Source of the DNA: an uncultured Clostridia bacterium
GTDB taxonomy: Bacteria; Bacillota; Clostridia; Christensenellales; Borkfalkiaceae
Direction: 5' to 3'
NCBI GenBank assembly: GCA_947589085.1
Contig: CANPZD010000002.1
Coordinates: forward strand, 62,001-126,000
Length of the DNA stretch: 64,000 bases
The notes under the pieces were generated by a model. That model did no database searches, was not told the origin of the DNA, and saw only the letters and a program-made list of their open reading frames with translations. The position numbers and the translations under genes are program-made. Position 1 is the first letter of the stretch; the number at the start of each line of letters is the position of its first letter. Below are positions 37,921 through 52,900 of the stretch, piece by piece.

Positions 37921-40900
37921 ATGAATTTACCAATCTACAAGTACGGCAAAACCGAGCGAAGAAAGTTCGGGTCGATCAACGAAGTCATCAACATTCCCGA
38001 TCTCGTCGAGATCCAGAAGGAAAGTTATGCTTCGTTCGTTCAGGAGGGGATCGCGGAGATTTTTGAAGATTATTCTCCGATCACCGATTTTTCCGACCAC
38101 TTCGAACTGTTCTTCGGCGATTTCGAGTTGGGGCCTAAACCGAAGTACGACGAAAAGGAATGCCGCAACCGCGACGCAACGTATGCGCTTCCTCTCCGCG
38201 TAAAGGTCCGCCTCAACAACAAGGTGAAAGACGAGCAGATCGAACAGACCGTTTTCATGGGCGATTTCCCGCTCATGACGGAAAACGGCTCTTTCATCAT
38301 CAACGGCGCGGAGCGCGTGATCGTCTCCCAGCTCGTGCGTTCGCCCGGCGTCAACAACGTCTCCGAGACGGACAAGACCGGCAAACAGATGTACGAGACG
38401 ACGGTGATCCCCAACCGCGGCGCATGGCTCGAATTCAAACAGGACGCGCAGGGCGTGCTCTGGGTGAACGTCGACCGCCGCAGAAAGCTCACCGCGACGG
38501 TGCTTCTCCGCGCGCTCGGCTACGGTTCGGACCGCGCGCTCGAAGATCTGTTCGGCGGAGATAAGATGATCGCCGCCGCCATCGCCAAGGATAGAAAGGA
38601 AGAGTCTCCCATCAGTTCGGAATCGGACGGGTTGATCGCGCTTTACAGGCGGCTGCGTCCCGGCGAAGTTCCCACCGAGGAATCCGTGCGTCAGCACCTC
38701 AACAATCTGTTCTTCGATCCCCGCCGCTACGACGTGGTAAAAGTGGGCAGATATAAATTCAACAAAAAGCTCAATCTTGCATACCGTCTCGTCGATTGCA
38801 GGGTCGCGGAGCGCATCATCCATCCCGAGACGGGCGAGATCCTTGCAAACGACAGAGACGTCATCAAAACGCAGGAACAGGCGCTCGCCATTCAGAACGC
38901 GGGCAGCTTGCTCCGCGCAAGAAGGGTCACCTATCAGGGGAATTTCGTCCCCAAGGGCAAAAACCCGCTGCATATCTCCGAAATCGTCCGCGACGAACAG
39001 ACGGGCGAGATCACAGCGATCAAAAACGACGCCGGCGAGACGATCCTTCGCCCGTGGGACTGCGTGACGGAATACTTCGTGGAGGATCTCCGCAGCGAGG
39101 GATTCGCCGTGGATACCGTGCGGGAAAACTCGGTATTCGTCTATGTGAACGATCCCGTGGAGGGCGAGATCCGGCATAAGATCATCGCGAACAATACGGT
39201 GGATTTCGCAGCGCTTTCCCATAAAAATCATAAGGCGTTCGGGCTGCTTTCCACGGTGTATTATCCCAATTTCATCTTCTCCCAAAAGATCGCCGAGGCG
39301 TGCAAGACGCAGTCCGTCGAAGAAGTCGCCCGGCTCTTCCAGGACGAGATCAACGCCATTTATTACACGCACGAAACGGATCCCGAGGCCGATGAGAAGC
39401 AGGAAGAGAAGAAAAACCGCGAAAAGCGCAAGGATAACCGCGAGAAATTCGTTGCGGCCTGCAAGCTCTTCCACGAGCTTCTTGCGCGCGAGGACGCGCC
39501 CGCCGATCCTGCCGCGCCCGTGGACCTCGACGCACAGCAGCGCATTCTCGGCGTGACGCCGCAGGAAAAGAAACTCATCAAACCGCTCGTCGAAAAGCTC
39601 AACCATAAGTGCATTACGGTGGACGATATCGTGGCTGCGGTTTCGACCAACCTCGATCTGAGATACGGGATCGGCACGATCGACGAGATCGACCACCTCG
39701 GCAACCGCCGCGTCCGTTCGGTTGGCGAACTTCTTCAGAATCAGCTTCGCATCGGCATGTCCCGTCTGGAACGTCTCATCAAAGAGCGCATGGCGACGGC
39801 GGATCCCATGGACGTCACGCCTTCCAGCCTGATCAACGTCCGGCCCATTTCCGCCGTGATCCGCGAGTTCTTCGGTTCTTCGCAGCTCTCGCAATTCATG
39901 GATCAGACCAACCCGATCGCAGAACTTACGCATAAGCGCAAACTTTCCGCGCTCGGCCCCGGCGGCCTCAACCGCGACCGCGCCACCTTCGAAGTGCGCG
40001 ACGTGCACCACTCCCACTACGGGCGCATGTGCCCCATCGAGACGCCGGAAGGTCAGAATATCGGCCTGATCTCCTCGCTGGCGACGTTCAGCAAGGTCAG
40101 CGAATTCGGCTTTATCATGGCGCCTTACCGCAAGGTGGACAAGAATACCGGCGTCGTCACGGACGAAGTCGTCTATCTCACGGCGGACGAAGAGGACCGC
40201 TATGTGGTCGCGCAGGCGAACGAGCCGCTCGACGCAGAGGGCAGATTCGTCAATGCGCGCGTCGGCTGCCGCTATCGCGAACTCATTACGGAATATCCGC
40301 GCGAGCGCGTGGACTATATGGATGTCAGCCCCAAACAGCTCGTTTCGGTCGCGACCGCGCTCATTCCGTTCCTGGAAAACGACGATACCAACCGCGCCCT
40401 CATGGGTTCGAACATGCAGCGGCAGGCGGTGCCTCTGCTTACGACGGAGCCGTCTATTGTGGCGACGGGCATCGAAGCGGCGATCGCGCGCGATTCCGGC
40501 GTCATCGTGCGCGCAAAGGAAGCGGGCACGGCGATCGCAGTCTCTTCCGACAGGATTGTCATCCGCGAAAACGATGGCAACGAACGCGAATACAAACTGA
40601 AAAAATTCGAACGTTCCAACCAGGGAACGTGCCTGAATCAACGGCCGATCGTCTCCACGGGAGACAAGGTGGAAAAAGACGAGGTGATCGCAGACGGTCC
40701 CTCCACCAACAACGGCGAGCTTGCCCTCGGCAAGAACATTCTCGTCGGATTCATGGAGTGGGAGGGGTACAACTACGAGGACGCGATCCTCATCTCCGAA
40801 AAACTCGTGCAGGACGACGTGTTCACCTCCATTCACATCGAGGAATACGAGACGGAGGCGCGCGATACAAAACTCGGCGAAGAAGAGATCACGCGCGATA

Positions 40901-42213
40901 TTCCCAACATGGGCGACGACGCGCTCAAAGATCTCGACGAGGACGGTATCGTCAGGATCGGCGCAGAAGTCGGCAGCGGCGATATTCTCGTCGGGAAAGT
41001 GACGCCCAAGGGCGAGACCGAACTTACGCCCGAAGAGCGTCTGCTCCGCGCCATTTTCGGCGAAAAGTCGAGGGAGGTCCGCGATACGTCGCTCCGCGTT
41101 CCGCACGGAGAGGGCGGGATCGTCGTGGACGTCAAGATCTTCACGCGCGAGAACAAGGACGAGCTTTCGCCCGGCGTGAATAAACTCGTGCGCGTGTATA
41201 TCGCGCAGAAACGTAAAATTCAGGTCGGCGACAAGATGGCCGGCCGCCACGGCAACAAGGGCGTCATTTCCCGCGTGCTGCCGCAGTGCGATATGCCGTT
41301 CCTGCCCGACGGCACGCCCTTGCAGATCCTGCTCAATCCGCTCGGCGTTCCTTCGCGTATGAATATCGGACAGGTCCTTGAAGTGCATCTCGGGTATGTC
41401 TGCCGCCAGCTCGGGTGGAAGATCGCGACCCCCGTCTTTGACGGCGCGACCGAACAGGATATCGAACAGCTGTTCAAAGAGAACAATCTCATCGGTCCCG
41501 AGGGCAAAGTGGACGGGAAATTCCAGGTCTTTGACGGACGCACGGGCGAACCGTTCGAGAACAGGGTGACGATCGGCATCATGTACATGATCAAGCTTAT
41601 TCACCTCGTCGACGATAAGATCCACGCGCGTTCCATCGGGCCTTACAGCATGGTCACCCAGCAGCCGCTCGGCGGCAAGGCGCAGTTCGGCGGACAGCGT
41701 TTCGGCGAAATGGAAGTCTGGGCGCTTGAAGCATACGGCGCGGCGCACATCCTGCAAGAGATCCTCACGGTCAAATCGGATGATATCGTCGGCCGCGTCA
41801 AGACGTATGAGAGCATCGTAAAGGGCAACAATATCTCCGAGCCGGGCATTCCGGAAGCGTTCAAAGTGCTTCTCAAAGAGCTGCAGTCGCTCGCGCTGGA
41901 CGTGAAAGTGCTCACGGAGAACAACGAAGAGCTTATCATCCGCGAATTCGAGGACGACGACAGGGACGAACCCCGCCGCCCCGAACCCAAGGAAGCGGAG
42001 GAACAGGATTTCAACTTCGGTCTCGAGGACGAGGAAGAGGAGATCGAGGGCATCGGCTCCATCTTCGACGAGGCCGGCGAGGACGAGGACTTCGTCTCCG
42101 AAGACGTCTTCGGAGAGAACGAGGAAGAGGACGATCTTTCCGATGTGGAAGAACAGTTCTCTTTCGGCGATCTCTTCGACGACGATGACGACAGCGACGA
42201 CAAGGACGAATAA
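37921..42213 (+). CDS. rpoB: DNA-directed RNA polymerase subunit beta
   Basis: The 1430-residue beta subunit forms half of the catalytic cleft. The rifampicin pocket ([34 protein letters not shown]) has the residues usual in sensitive strains. RHGNKGVIS and the C-terminal [23 protein letters not shown] clamp motif are intact. Two oddities: a Lys/Glu-rich stretch near residues 480-510 ([19 protein letters not shown]) and an acidic extension from about 1343 to the end, dominated by Asp and Glu, where related subunits stop soon after the conserved helix. The gene precedes rpoC by 21 bases. rplJ-rplL are not directly upstream, unlike in most bacteria. Confidence 0.97.
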   Translation: MNLPIYKYGKTERRKFGSINEVINIPDLVEIQKESYASFVQEGIAEIFEDYSPITDFSDHFELFFGDFELGPKPKYDEKECRNRDATYALPLRVKVRLNNKVKDEQIEQTVFMGDFPLMTENGSFIINGAERVIVSQLVRSPGVNNVSETDKTGKQMYETTVIPNRGAWLEFKQDAQGVLWVNVDRRRKLTATVLLRALGYGSDRALEDLFGGDKMIAAAIAKDRKEESPISSESDGLIALYRRLRPGEVPTEESVRQHLNNLFFDPRRYDVVKVGRYKFNKKLNLAYRLVDCRVAERIIHPETGEILANDRDVIKTQEQALAIQNAGSLLRARRVTYQGNFVPKGKNPLHISEIVRDEQTGEITAIKNDAGETILRPWDCVTEYFVEDLRSEGFAVDTVRENSVFVYVNDPVEGEIRHKIIANNTVDFAALSHKNHKAFGLLSTVYYPNFIFSQKIAEACKTQSVEEVARLFQDEINAIYYTHETDPEADEKQEEKKNREKRKDNREKFVAACKLFHELLAREDAPADPAAPVDLDAQQRILGVTPQEKKLIKPLVEKLNHKCITVDDIVAAVSTNLDLRYGIGTIDEIDHLGNRRVRSVGELLQNQLRIGMSRLERLIKERMATADPMDVTPSSLINVRPISAVIREFFGSSQLSQFMDQTNPIAELTHKRKLSALGPGGLNRDRATFEVRDVHHSHYGRMCPIETPEGQNIGLISSLATFSKVSEFGFIMAPYRKVDKNTGVVTDEVVYLTADEEDRYVVAQANEPLDAEGRFVNARVGCRYRELITEYPRERVDYMDVSPKQLVSVATALIPFLENDDTNRALMGSNMQRQAVPLLTTEPSIVATGIEAAIARDSGVIVRAKEAGTAIAVSSDRIVIRENDGNEREYKLKKFERSNQGTCLNQRPIVSTGDKVEKDEVIADGPSTNNGELALGKNILVGFMEWEGYNYEDAILISEKLVQDDVFTSIHIEEYETEARDTKLGEEEITRDIPNMGDDALKDLDEDGIVRIGAEVGSGDILVGKVTPKGETELTPEERLLRAIFGEKSREVRDTSLRVPHGEGGIVVDVKIFTRENKDELSPGVNKLVRVYIAQKRKIQVGDKMAGRHGNKGVISRVLPQCDMPFLPDGTPLQILLNPLGVPSRMNIGQVLEVHLGYVCRQLGWKIATPVFDGATEQDIEQLFKENNLIGPEGKVDGKFQVFDGRTGEPFENRVTIGIMYMIKLIHLVDDKIHARSIGPYSMVTQQPLGGKAQFGGQRFGEMEVWALEAYGAAHILQEILTVKSDDIVGRVKTYESIVKGNNISEPGIPEAFKVLLKELQSLALDVKVLTENNEELIIREFEDDDRDEPRRPEPKEAEEQDFNFGLEDEEEEIEGIGSIFDEAGEDEDFVSEDVFGENEEEDDLSDVEEQFSFGDLFDDDDDSDDKDE

Positions 42214-42234
42214 TCAGAGGAGGGAAGTGAGTAT

Positions 42235-46137
<3,903 letters not shown>

Positions 46138-46175
46138 AAATTTTAACGATCCCGAAATCGCATTTCGGGCGAATC

Positions 46176-46211
46176 GAGAAAAAACAGCGGGGGATCCCGC
46201 TGTTTTTTCTC
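46176..46211 (+). terminator. Terminator of the rpoBC operon
   Basis: AAAACAGCGGG pairs with CCCGCTGTTTT and ends in six T residues. Confidence 0.88.
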
Positions 46212-46251
46212 TCGAAGCCGTTGCATTTCCGAAAAAAATTTATAAAAAATG

Positions 46252-46274
46252 AATGATTTTAGTTCATCATTCAT
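46252..46274. promoter_or_regulatory. Small inverted repeat upstream of a lipoprotein gene
   Basis: GAATGA and TCATTC are 10 bases apart just ahead of a weak -10 (TATGAT, 46287-46292). Operator or chance; no clear -35 is seen. Confidence 0.35.
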
Positions 46275-46323
46275 GAAATTTTGTGATATGATATCGGTAT
46301 AGGAAAAAAAGGAGGATTTTTTT

Positions 46324-47391
46324 ATGAAAAAACATCTTGTGATCGTTTCGCTCGCGCTTGCGGGAGCCGCGATGTTCGGCTTTGCGGCCTGCAAGGGAGA
46401 CGAAGGGAAAAACCCCTCCGACGGCAAGGAAGTAGGTACGTATCAGGGGATCGAGAGCGTGGAATCGGTGTACGCCGTGGGCGCTGTCACGACGGCGAAA
46501 CTTCTTTCGCTTTCCATGCCCGCCGCGCAGACGTCGGCGCAGGCGCAGACCGTTGCGGAGAGTGATACGGATTACGGACTTCCCGAGAACGGCACGGACG
46601 CGGAACAGGCGCAGCAGCAAGCGGAAAAATTCAATAAGTATTTCAACATGCTGGACAGCTTCCTCGATAAATCCGCCACAAAGACGGTCGTCACGGAGAA
46701 CACGGAAACGGAAGCGCCGCTTGCCGTCTATCAGTACAAGCTCACCGTGGAAGGCAAGGACGCCGACGGACAAACCGTCTCGCACACCATTTATTATACG
46801 GAGAAATTTCTTTCCGAGAGCAACGATAAGCTGAACGGCCTGCATCGCGCGGAATATCAGTTGAACGGCTTGGTCGTGATGAACACGGCGGAGGACGCCG
46901 CGCCTACCTATTATTATATGTCCGGGACGCATTCTCTGCGCACGGAGACGGAGGGCAGCGAAACGGAAACCTCGGAGACGATCCGCATCCGCGCTTCCCT
47001 CGAACCGTCCGATATTCTCAATTACGTGGAGCTTCTGCATGAGACGGAACGGGAGGAAGAACCGGGAGAAAACGAGACGGAAACGTTGTACACGTACAGC
47101 GTATACCGCGCAGGCCTTCTTGTGGAAAAGACCGAGATCGAATTCGAGCAGGAAGAGGAAAAAGGCGGCGTGGAGACGGAGTACGAAGTGCGCTTCGTTA
47201 CGGGCATCTCGCTGGGAACGTATGAGATCGAGCGCGTGGAAAAGAGCGGCAAAACGTGGATCGAAGTCGAATATCTGATCGACGGCGCGAAGGGGAAATT
47301 CGTCATTCTCAAAAATCCGGACGGGACATATCGTTATAAATACTCCCAAAACGCTTCGGACGACAAAACGCTGAAAGATTATTGGGATTGA
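46324..47391 (+). CDS. Large lipoprotein of unknown function
   Basis: This 355-residue protein has a lipoprotein signal (MKKHLVIVSLALAGAAMFGF, lipobox FAAC, Cys23). The mature protein is acidic with long Thr/Glu-rich beta segments (LAVYQYKLTVEGKDADGQ, SHTIYYTEKFLSESNDKLNG, TEYEVRFVTGISLGTYEIERVEKSGKTW). The pattern suggests a beta-sandwich or barrel displayed outside the membrane. AAAGGAGG precedes the ATG. It is monocistronic and starts an island of envelope genes. No family is recognised. Confidence 0.75.
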   Translation: MKKHLVIVSLALAGAAMFGFAACKGDEGKNPSDGKEVGTYQGIESVESVYAVGAVTTAKLLSLSMPAAQTSAQAQTVAESDTDYGLPENGTDAEQAQQQAEKFNKYFNMLDSFLDKSATKTVVTENTETEAPLAVYQYKLTVEGKDADGQTVSHTIYYTEKFLSESNDKLNGLHRAEYQLNGLVVMNTAEDAAPTYYYMSGTHSLRTETEGSETETSETIRIRASLEPSDILNYVELLHETEREEEPGENETETLYTYSVYRAGLLVEKTEIEFEQEEEKGGVETEYEVRFVTGISLGTYEIERVEKSGKTWIEVEYLIDGAKGKFVILKNPDGTYRYKYSQNASDDKTLKDYWD

Positions 47392-47441
47392 ATTTATCTG
47401 AAAGGCCGGATCGTCTTTTTGCAAAAAATTGCTTTGACCGC

Positions 47442-47470
47442 TTGACAGCAACTTCAAACCATGATAAAAT
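47442..47470 (+). promoter_or_regulatory. Promoter of the TetR-ABC exporter operon
   Basis: TTGACA (47442-47447) and TAAAAT (47465-47470), 17 bases apart, overlapped by the palindrome that follows. Confidence 0.75.
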
Positions 47471-47499
47471 AACAATCGTTATATAACGGTTGTTATTTT
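47466..47499. promoter_or_regulatory. 34-bp palindromic operator for the TetR regulator
   Basis: An A/T-rich palindrome centred between 47482 and 47483 has one mismatched pair (arms AACAATCGTTAT and ATAACGGTTGTT inside A and T runs). It covers the -10 element and transcription start, ideal for repression by the adjacent TetR protein. Confidence 0.8.
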
Positions 47500-47513
47500 T
47501 TTACGGAGGGCGC

Positions 47514-48074
47514 ATGCGGAAAGGAAGGATCACGCGGGAGAGCGTGCTCTGCGCGGCAGCGGAGATCGTGAAAGAAGCGGGGGTATCCGCGCTCAATGCG
47601 CGCGCCGTTGCGAAACAGCTCGGCGCGAGCACGCAGCCCGTCTATTCTCTTTTTACGGGCATGGAGGAGCTGAAAGCCGCGCTTCTGGAAGAGGGAAAGG
47701 CGCGGTACCGCCGGTTCATCGAGGGGTACTTTCTTCAATCGAAGAGCAAATACGAATCGTACGGAATGGGATTCGTGAAATTCGCACGGGAGGAGCGCGG
47801 ATTCTACCGCATGCTCTTTCTCGAATCGCCGCCGGGCGCCGATCCCTTTCTCGAAGAGATTCTTGCGGAGATGGTGGGTTTCTATCGCATGCCCGAAGAG
47901 ACGGCGCGCGCGTTTCACCGAGATATGTCCGTCTTTTCTTTCGGGCTTGCCTCGATGGTTTCGGCGGGCGCGGCGCTTTCGGAAGCGGAAATCGACGCGG
48001 CGCTTTCCCGCCAGTTTTACGCGCTCTATGCGCTGTATTTTCCGACTCGTCCGCGCTTTTGGGAGGGATCATGA
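47514..48074 (+). CDS. TetR/AcrR-family transcriptional regulator
   Basis: The 186-residue protein opens with a TetR helix-turn-helix (TRESVLCAAAEIVKEAGVSALNARAVAKQLGASTQPVYSLFTGMEEL) and has a variable helical ligand domain after residue 60. ATG 47514 follows GGAGGG; a longer frame would begin inside the operator. It overlaps the ATPase gene (ATGA) and is preceded by a long palindrome, so it probably represses its own operon and responds to a compound exported by the transporter. Confidence 0.9.
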   Translation: MRKGRITRESVLCAAAEIVKEAGVSALNARAVAKQLGASTQPVYSLFTGMEELKAALLEEGKARYRRFIEGYFLQSKSKYESYGMGFVKFAREERGFYRMLFLESPPGADPFLEEILAEMVGFYRMPEETARAFHRDMSVFSFGLASMVSAGAALSEAEIDAALSRQFYALYALYFPTRPRFWEGS

Positions 48075-48979
48075 ACATCATCGAAATCGAACATCTCAAA
48101 AAATATTACGGCGACGTCAAGGCGGTGGACGACATTTCGTTTTCCGTTCGGGACGGGGAATTCTTCGCTTTCCTCGGCGTGAACGGCGCGGGGAAGAGCA
48201 CGACCATCTCCGTGCTCTGCGGAACGGAAAAGCGTACGGCAGGCGAAGTGCGTATCGGCGGGCAGGATATCGCTCGGCAGCCGGACGGGGCGAAACGCCG
48301 GCTGGGCGTGGTGTTTCAGGAGAGCGTGCTCGACCGTTCGCTCTCCGTATACGACAACCTCAAATATCGGGCTGCGCTCTATGGGTTGTCGGGAAAGGCG
48401 TTTGAAATGCGCCTGCGCGGGATCTCCGAACTTTTTTCGCTCGACGAGATCCTGAAAAGGCGGGTGGGAAAACTCTCGGGCGGCCAGCGCCGCCGAGTGG
48501 ATATCGCCCGCGCGCTCATTCACGATCCGCAGATCCTCATTCTCGACGAGCCGACGACGGGACTTGATCCGCAGACGCGCAGATCGGTCTGGCAGACGGT
48601 GCACGCGCTGCGCAAGGCGCGGAATCTGACGGTTTTCCTCACGACGCACTATATGGAAGAGGCCGCGGACGCCGACCGCGTTGTGATCATCGATGCGGGC
48701 CGCGTGATGGCGAACGATACGCCGCTGGGGTTGAAGGAACGGTACACGGGCGACTTCATCACGCTGTACCATGTCCGCGAAGAGGAGATCGCAAAGATGA
48801 ACGTACCCTATGAAAAGATCGGGGAGACGTTCCGGATCGCCGTTGCGGATCCCCGGCAGGCGACCGAATTGATCGTAAAATATCCCGCGGTTTTTCACGA
48901 TTACGAGATTGCAAAGGGCAAGATGGACGATGTGTTCCTTGCCGTCACGGGTAAAAATATCGAAGGAGACAACGTATGA
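48071..48979 (+). CDS. ABC exporter ATP-binding protein (DrrA/daunorubicin-type)
   Basis: The 302-residue ATPase has intact Walker A (GVNGAGKST), Q-loop (VFQESVL), signature LSGGQRRRVDIARAL, Walker B LILDEPTTGLDP and H-loop His in LTTHYMEEA. A C-terminal extension (after about 215) resembles that of drug and bacteriocin exporters. It overlaps the TetR gene and the permease gene at both ends (ATGA), a tightly coupled operon. Likely substrate: a drug, toxin or surface molecule. Confidence 0.9.
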   Translation: MNIIEIEHLKKYYGDVKAVDDISFSVRDGEFFAFLGVNGAGKSTTISVLCGTEKRTAGEVRIGGQDIARQPDGAKRRLGVVFQESVLDRSLSVYDNLKYRAALYGLSGKAFEMRLRGISELFSLDEILKRRVGKLSGGQRRRVDIARALIHDPQILILDEPTTGLDPQTRRSVWQTVHALRKARNLTVFLTTHYMEEAADADRVVIIDAGRVMANDTPLGLKERYTGDFITLYHVREEEIAKMNVPYEKIGETFRIAVADPRQATELIVKYPAVFHDYEIAKGKMDDVFLAVTGKNIEGDNV

Positions 48980-49878
48980 TCGCGCTTCGCGCTCTGATCG
49001 CTCGCAATACAAAGATCTATTTCCGCGACAAGGGGGTGTTTTTGCCCTCGCTGCTGTCGCCGCTCATTCTGCTCTTTCTCTTCATCGTATTTTTGGGGAA
49101 CGTATACAGAAATTCTATTCTCGACGTCGTAGAAGGTTTTTCTCTCTCCCGTTCCGCGGTGGAGAGCATCGTGTCCGGCTGGCTGATCTCCTCGCTTCTG
49201 GCCGTATGTACCGTGACGATCGCGTTTACGGCCAATCTTGCGATGGTACAGGATCGGGCGACGGGAAGGAGCAAGGACCTCGAGGTTTCTCCCGTGCCGC
49301 GTTCGACGGTGGCGCTCGCCTATTTCATTTCCACGTTTCTGGTGACCGCGGTCGTCAGTTTCACCGCGCTGGCCGCGGGGTTTGTGTATATCGCCGCGTC
49401 GGGTTGGCATCTTTCGGCGGGGGACGTCTTTGCAACGCTTGCGGATACGCTGCTGCTCACCCTGTTCGGCACGGCGCTTTCTTCCGTCGTCTGCAATTTT
49501 TTGAGATCGCAGGGTGCGGTCGTGGCGGTACAGGCTACCGTCTCTTCGGCATACGGATTTCTCTGCGGCGCATACATGCCGTTTTCCAACGTGACGCAGT
49601 GGATGCGGGATCTGCTGATGTGCCTGCCGGGATCGTACGGGACGGGACTTCTGCACGAACATCTCATGGGCGGCGCCATCGAAGCCGTCGTTGCGGAGGG
49701 GATCCCCGCAGAATATGTTGCCGCGCTCAAAGACGCCTTTGATTGCCGTCTCGGTTTCTTCGGAAGCGCGGTGCCCGAATGGATCTGCTATGTTGTGCTT
49801 GCGGCGGCTTCGCTGCTGCTTGTGGGCGCTTATGTTGCGCTGTGCGCCCGAAAACGCTTCAAACGCGGCGCCGTCTGA
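48976..49878 (+). CDS. ABC-2 type exporter permease
   Basis: The 300-residue integral membrane protein has a cytoplasmic start (LIARNTKIYFRDKGVF), then about six hydrophobic spans (near 20-40, 60-82, 105-130, 140-165, 175-195 and 262-282), matching ABC-2/DrrB permeases. It pairs with the ATPase just upstream (four-base overlap) as a two-component exporter. A strong terminator follows. Confidence 0.88.
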   Translation: MIALRALIARNTKIYFRDKGVFLPSLLSPLILLFLFIVFLGNVYRNSILDVVEGFSLSRSAVESIVSGWLISSLLAVCTVTIAFTANLAMVQDRATGRSKDLEVSPVPRSTVALAYFISTFLVTAVVSFTALAAGFVYIAASGWHLSAGDVFATLADTLLLTLFGTALSSVVCNFLRSQGAVVAVQATVSSAYGFLCGAYMPFSNVTQWMRDLLMCLPGSYGTGLLHEHLMGGAIEAVVAEGIPAEYVAALKDAFDCRLGFFGSAVPEWICYVVLAAASLLLVGAYVALCARKRFKRGAV

Positions 49879-49897
49879 TCCGGTTGCCGATGTTTTT

Positions 49898-49934
49898 GGG
49901 GCGCGCAACGTTGTTTTGCGCGCCCTTCTTTTTT
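49898..49934 (+). terminator. Terminator of the TetR-ABC operon
   Basis: GGGCGCGCAA pairs with TTGCGCGCCC, then a T-rich tail. Confidence 0.85.
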
Positions 49935-49938
49935 TCGC

Positions 49939-49966
49939 TTGCAATTTTCCCGGGATATGATATAAT
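49939..49966 (+). promoter_or_regulatory. Promoter of the 1218-residue surface protein
   Basis: TTGCAA (49939-49944) and TATAAT (49961-49966), 16 bases apart. Confidence 0.65.
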
Positions 49967-49997
49967 AGAATAGAGTGATTGTAAGGAGGAAACCGTC

Positions 49998-52900
49998 ATG
50001 AAAAAAGCGATCGCGGCCGCGGCTCTCATTCTGTTCGGCGCGGCAGTTTCCGCGGCAGTGCCGGCGCGTGCGGGCGCGGCTGTGCGGGCCTCGGTTTCCG
50101 CTTACGACTTTTCCCGCGCGGGCGATCTCGAATTTTCCGCGTACGGCGCGGAGAAGTTGCTCGAAAACGATCTGCATATCGCGATCGGGGAGACGGAACG
50201 CGCATATCTTTCCGCATGTTCTTCGTTCCGCCTGCGTTACAGCGAAACGGTGGGCGCGGCGAACGTCGACGCGGATTTCAACGAGGAGACGGGCGCGCTT
50301 TCCGTTACGGCGCATCCGTATTCCTATGCGGCGAAGAACGGCGAAACGGTGACATGGACGCCCGCGGATCTCAACGGCGACGCGCTTTCCGCTTCAAACG
50401 GCTATACATGGACAAACCCTTCCGTCACGAATTCGGACGGGGACTACGTAAGGGCGGGTTACGAGACGGAATTCTTCGTGGATCGGGAAACCGTGAACGA
50501 AGTTCTCAACGAGACGTACCATGCCGCGGCAGCCGCGTCGCAAAAGCTTGCCGAAGAACAGACGCGCTATGAAGAGGCGCAAAAGGCGTATGCCGACGCG
50601 CTTGCGGAATACGAAGCGTATCTGCATGCCAAAGAGCAGTACGCCGCGGATACGGCCGCGTATGAGGCATATCTGCGCGAATATAATATATGGAAGTCCG
50701 CAGACGACGCGTATCGGAAATACCAACAGGAGTACGCGCAGTATCTCGCGGAGAGGAAGGCGTACGAAGAATACGACAGCGTGCTCGCGGCGTACGGCGT
50801 AGCCTACCAGAAATATCAGGACTATTTGGCCGCATGCGAAAAATACGAACGCGATTGCGAAGAATATCGGAAAAAATTCGATTCCGGCGACGCGCAGACG
50901 GTCGTCAAACAGATCTCTTATCTCGATTTTCTTCTGACGCCTGCCTATGTGGCGGGAAAATCTTCGCCGCGCACCCTGTACGGGGCGATCACAGGCTCCG
51001 CGGTGACGCAGGTCCTCAAAGAACGGGATACGCTCATCAAGCAGCTCGGCGTGCCGGAAAAAGTGATCGTGCTTGCGGAAAACGCCACCTATAATTTGCG
51101 GAACGACATTCTTCCCGAATTCGTATGGCGCTCCACGCGCGAAGAGAAATACATGTATTATCTCTCTTATTACGAAAAGCTGCGGGACAATCTCGTGGAT
51201 CTTTTGCGCGCCCTCGACTATCTCTATCACGATCCCAAAACATGCAGCGGCGTTCGCAACGCCATCCGGTCCAAAAACGCGCAGCCGGAGTTCGAAATCC
51301 TTCTCGCGCAGCTCTACTACATCTGCAACCTGCTCGTCGACGGCGATATTCCCAACTACAACCGGCTGAATAACCCCATTCCCGGATCTACCCGCTATAA
51401 TTTCGACGAAAATTACCGGATCTATCACGATAAAAAGACGATGCTCGATCCGGCGCAGATCCTTGCGGGGGTCGACGTTCCCGCGGACGAAAATCACGCC
51501 GCGCCGCTGACGAACGGATTCAGTTTCCCCGCGGAGCCGACCGCGCCCAAACCCGTCGACAATCCCGGCGCGCCTCCGCAGCAGCCGCGGCTTCCGGCCG
51601 AACCGGAACGGGTGGCCCCGCCCGGCGCGGCGCCGAAAGAGGTGAAACATCCCGTTTTGCCCGCAGAGACCGCGGAGCCGGAGCTTCCCGAACCATATGC
51701 GCCCACGCAATGGGAAACCGAACTTTCGGCCGCATACCGCGGCGGTACGCTCTCGGAGCGCGAACCGCTTGCGCAGGGCGTGACCGTAAAGATCCGCACG
51801 GAAGTCATTCGGTACTTCCGCAACGCAAAAGTCATTCTGGTGCGTTTCTATCTTCACGAGGGGGATGCGGAGCCGGCGTACGAGACGGAGATTTCCCGCG
51901 GGGACTATGCGGACGCTTCCTCGCTGCATCCCGAAAAGGATCGGACGGGTTATACCTGCACGTTCGAGTATTGGGCGGATGCGGACGGAAACAAGGTCGA
52001 TCTCACGCAGAAGATCTTTTCGGAGGACGGCATCCTCGAACTGTATCCGCATTTCCGTGAGACGGCGAATCCTTATCGCGTCGTCTGGATCATAGACGGG
52101 CAGAACGTTTTGAGCGACTGTCTCTACGGCGAGCGGCCCGTGTACCCGGGCACGCCGGTCAAAGCGGCGCAGGGGGGGCGGGAATACCGCTTCACCGGAT
52201 GGCGGAAGCAGGGCGGCGGATATTTCGAAGCAAATCGGCCGCTCGACGTCATGACGACTGAAACCGTCCGTTACGAGGCCGTGTTCGAGGAGAGCCTGAT
52301 CGTCACTTGGGTGATCAACGGAACGCGCCTTACGGCTCCCGTGTGGCGGGGAGATGTTCCCGCATACGAGGGGACGCCGGAGATCGGATACAATCATCTC
52401 TATCGATTTGTCTTTCTCGGATGGGACCGTCCGCTCGTCCCCGCGACGGAGGACGTCACCTATACGGCGCAAATTTCCCGCCGCGCGCTTGTGGGCATGG
52501 CGGATACTCCCGCGCCCGTGACGGAAGGAGACGGCGTGTATGAGGCGAATTGCATTTCTTCCGCGGCGGATACCTATACCGTGTGCGAACTGTTTGCGCT
52601 TGCTTCCGGGAAAGGCGCGGGCGTCAAGCTGACGTTTGCGGGTTTTTCGCTCTCCTTTGCGGCGCAGGCCGTAAGCGCCGTGGCGGAGAGCGGCGCGCAG
52701 ACGCTCGTTGCCAACGTCTCCCAAACGGGGACGAATTGCTATCGTTACGGCGTGTTCTTTTTCACGGCGGAAGAAAAAGCGGTCGTCCCGGATTGCGCGT
52801 TCACCATGCGCGCGAACGGCGTTTTCGACGCGGAGAATTCCTACCTCGAGCGCGAAGGCAATGCCGACGCGATCCGCTTCGAACTCGAAGCCGGCCGCAA

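Noticed and set aside
37927-41757. A 1276-residue open frame on the minus strand over rpoB
   Set aside because: It is the antisense shadow of a highly biased GC-rich gene; rpoB motifs on the plus strand are unmistakable, and the minus frame has no ribosome binding site or recognisable domain.
50521-50880. DNA tandem repeats or CRISPR in the Tyr-rich region
   Set aside because: The regularity is at protein level (tyrosine spacing); no identical DNA repeat units with spacers were found.
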